A DNA stretch of 5,716 nucleotides from Alphaproteobacteria bacterium (GTDB taxonomy: Bacteria > Pseudomonadota > Alphaproteobacteria > Rhodobacterales > Rhodobacteraceae): contig JAUIBJ010000269.1 of assembly GCA_030428025.1 (NCBI GenBank), positions 1 through 5,716 on the forward strand, written 5' to 3'. The notes below the pieces were generated by a model, which saw nothing but the letters and a program-made list of their open reading frames with translations, ran no database searches and was not told where the DNA came from. Below are positions 5,315 to 5,716 of this stretch, one piece after another. Within the stretch, counting starts at the first letter, position 1. Each line of letters opens with the position of its first letter. Position numbers and translations under genes: made by a program.

Positions 5315-5716
5315 TGATAATGACGATAGTCCGGTCCGGGCTGACCGCAGCCCTGATCGCGCTGACGCCGCTGACGGCACTGGCCTTTGATACATCGGCC
5401 CGCGCGGCCTATGTTCTGGACGTCGGGACCGGCACGGTGCTGCTGTCCAAGAACGCCGACGAGCCGCTGCCGCCGGCATCGATGTCCAAGCTGATGACGC
5501 TCTATGTCGCCTTCGAGGCGCTGCGCGAGGGGCGGCTGACACTGGATGAAACGCTGCCGGTGTCAACCCACGCAATGAGCTACAAGGGTTCGACCATGTT
5601 CCTGAACACCCAGGACAAGGTGCGCGTCGAGGATCTGTTGCGCGGCATCATCGTGTTGTCGGGCAATGACGCCTGCGTGGTGATCGCCGAGGCACTGAGC
5701 CCGGACGGCACCGAAG
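5311..5716 (+). CDS. D-alanyl-D-alanine carboxypeptidase (S11 penicillin-binding protein), N-terminal part
   Basis: The gene is cut by the right edge, leaving 135 codons. It is a low-molecular-weight penicillin-binding protein (PBP5/6, DacA/DacC type) that removes the terminal D-Ala from peptidoglycan pentapeptides in the periplasm. A Sec signal is visible (about 1-25, ending LTALA|FD). It is followed by AYVLDVGTGTVLLSKNADEP and the active-site SxxK motif in ASMSKL (Ser57, Lys60). The second motif SxN is SGN (117-119) in the LSGNDACV stretch. The third motif (KTG) would lie beyond the window. The start is ATG 5311, or 5314 at better spacing from AGGAG. It overlaps the lipoprotein gene by 4 nt (ATGA), so the two form an operon. 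Confidence 0.93.
   Translation, partial: MMIMTIVRSGLTAALIALTPLTALAFDTSARAAYVLDVGTGTVLLSKNADEPLPPASMSKLMTLYVAFEALREGRLTLDETLPVSTHAMSYKGSTMFLNTQDKVRVEDLLRGIIVLSGNDACVVIAEALSPDGTE

Noticed and set aside
4487..5575. Minus-strand open frame of 362 codons across the lipoprotein and carboxypeptidase genes
   Set aside because: It is Arg/Pro-rich, overlaps the tRNA and two well-supported genes, and shows no domain.
1..5716. CRISPR array, insertion sequence or transposase gene
   Set aside because: No regularly spaced repeats, terminal inverted repeats or transposase motifs were seen on either strand.

Overview
The window looks like part of an alphaproteobacterial chromosome, most likely Rhodobacterales (Paracoccus/Roseobacter group). 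The reasons are the high GC content, twin-arginine signals, and a small RlpA-like lipoprotein translationally coupled to a D-Ala-D-Ala carboxypeptidase. The assignment is inferred from protein character, not from a search.

Layout. Positions 1-2857 hold a minus-strand cluster, read right to left. It starts with a short ORF that resembles only the C-terminal tail of an N,N-dimethylformamidase large-subunit-like protein (2857-2591). Next is a Tat-exported phosphotriesterase-family metal hydrolase (2525-1245). Last is a Tat-exported N,N-dimethylformamidase beta-subunit-like protein that runs off the left edge. This last gene carries an in-frame TGA at 202-200, exactly where the family motif GHDEYWS has Trp. 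The frame stays open and family-like for 66 further codons to the window edge, so it is a nonsense allele (pseudogene or sequencing error) or, less likely, a readthrough case. Divergent from the cluster, across about 390 bp of gene-free DNA, is a luciferase-like flavin-dependent monooxygenase (3244-4260, plus strand). These genes look like an accessory catabolic module with two periplasmic hydrolases and one cytoplasmic oxygenase. The substrate cannot be named from sequence.

The right part is housekeeping. A tRNA-Ser(UGA) gene lies on the minus strand (4508-4419). It is followed on the plus strand by a promoter-like region with a 20-bp GC-alternating palindrome, a lipoprotein gene (4736-5314), and the 5' part of a penicillin-binding D-Ala-D-Ala carboxypeptidase (5311 to the edge) that overlaps it by ATGA. 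The 3' end of the tRNA gene points toward the accessory cluster, which fits a tRNA-proximal variable region, but no attachment-site repeat is visible.

The main points for a second look are the TGG-to-TGA change in the amidase-like gene, the orphan amidase C-terminal tail two genes upstream of it, and hairpins sharing a GCAACG core in the leaders of the amidase-like, phosphotriesterase-like and luciferase-like genes.
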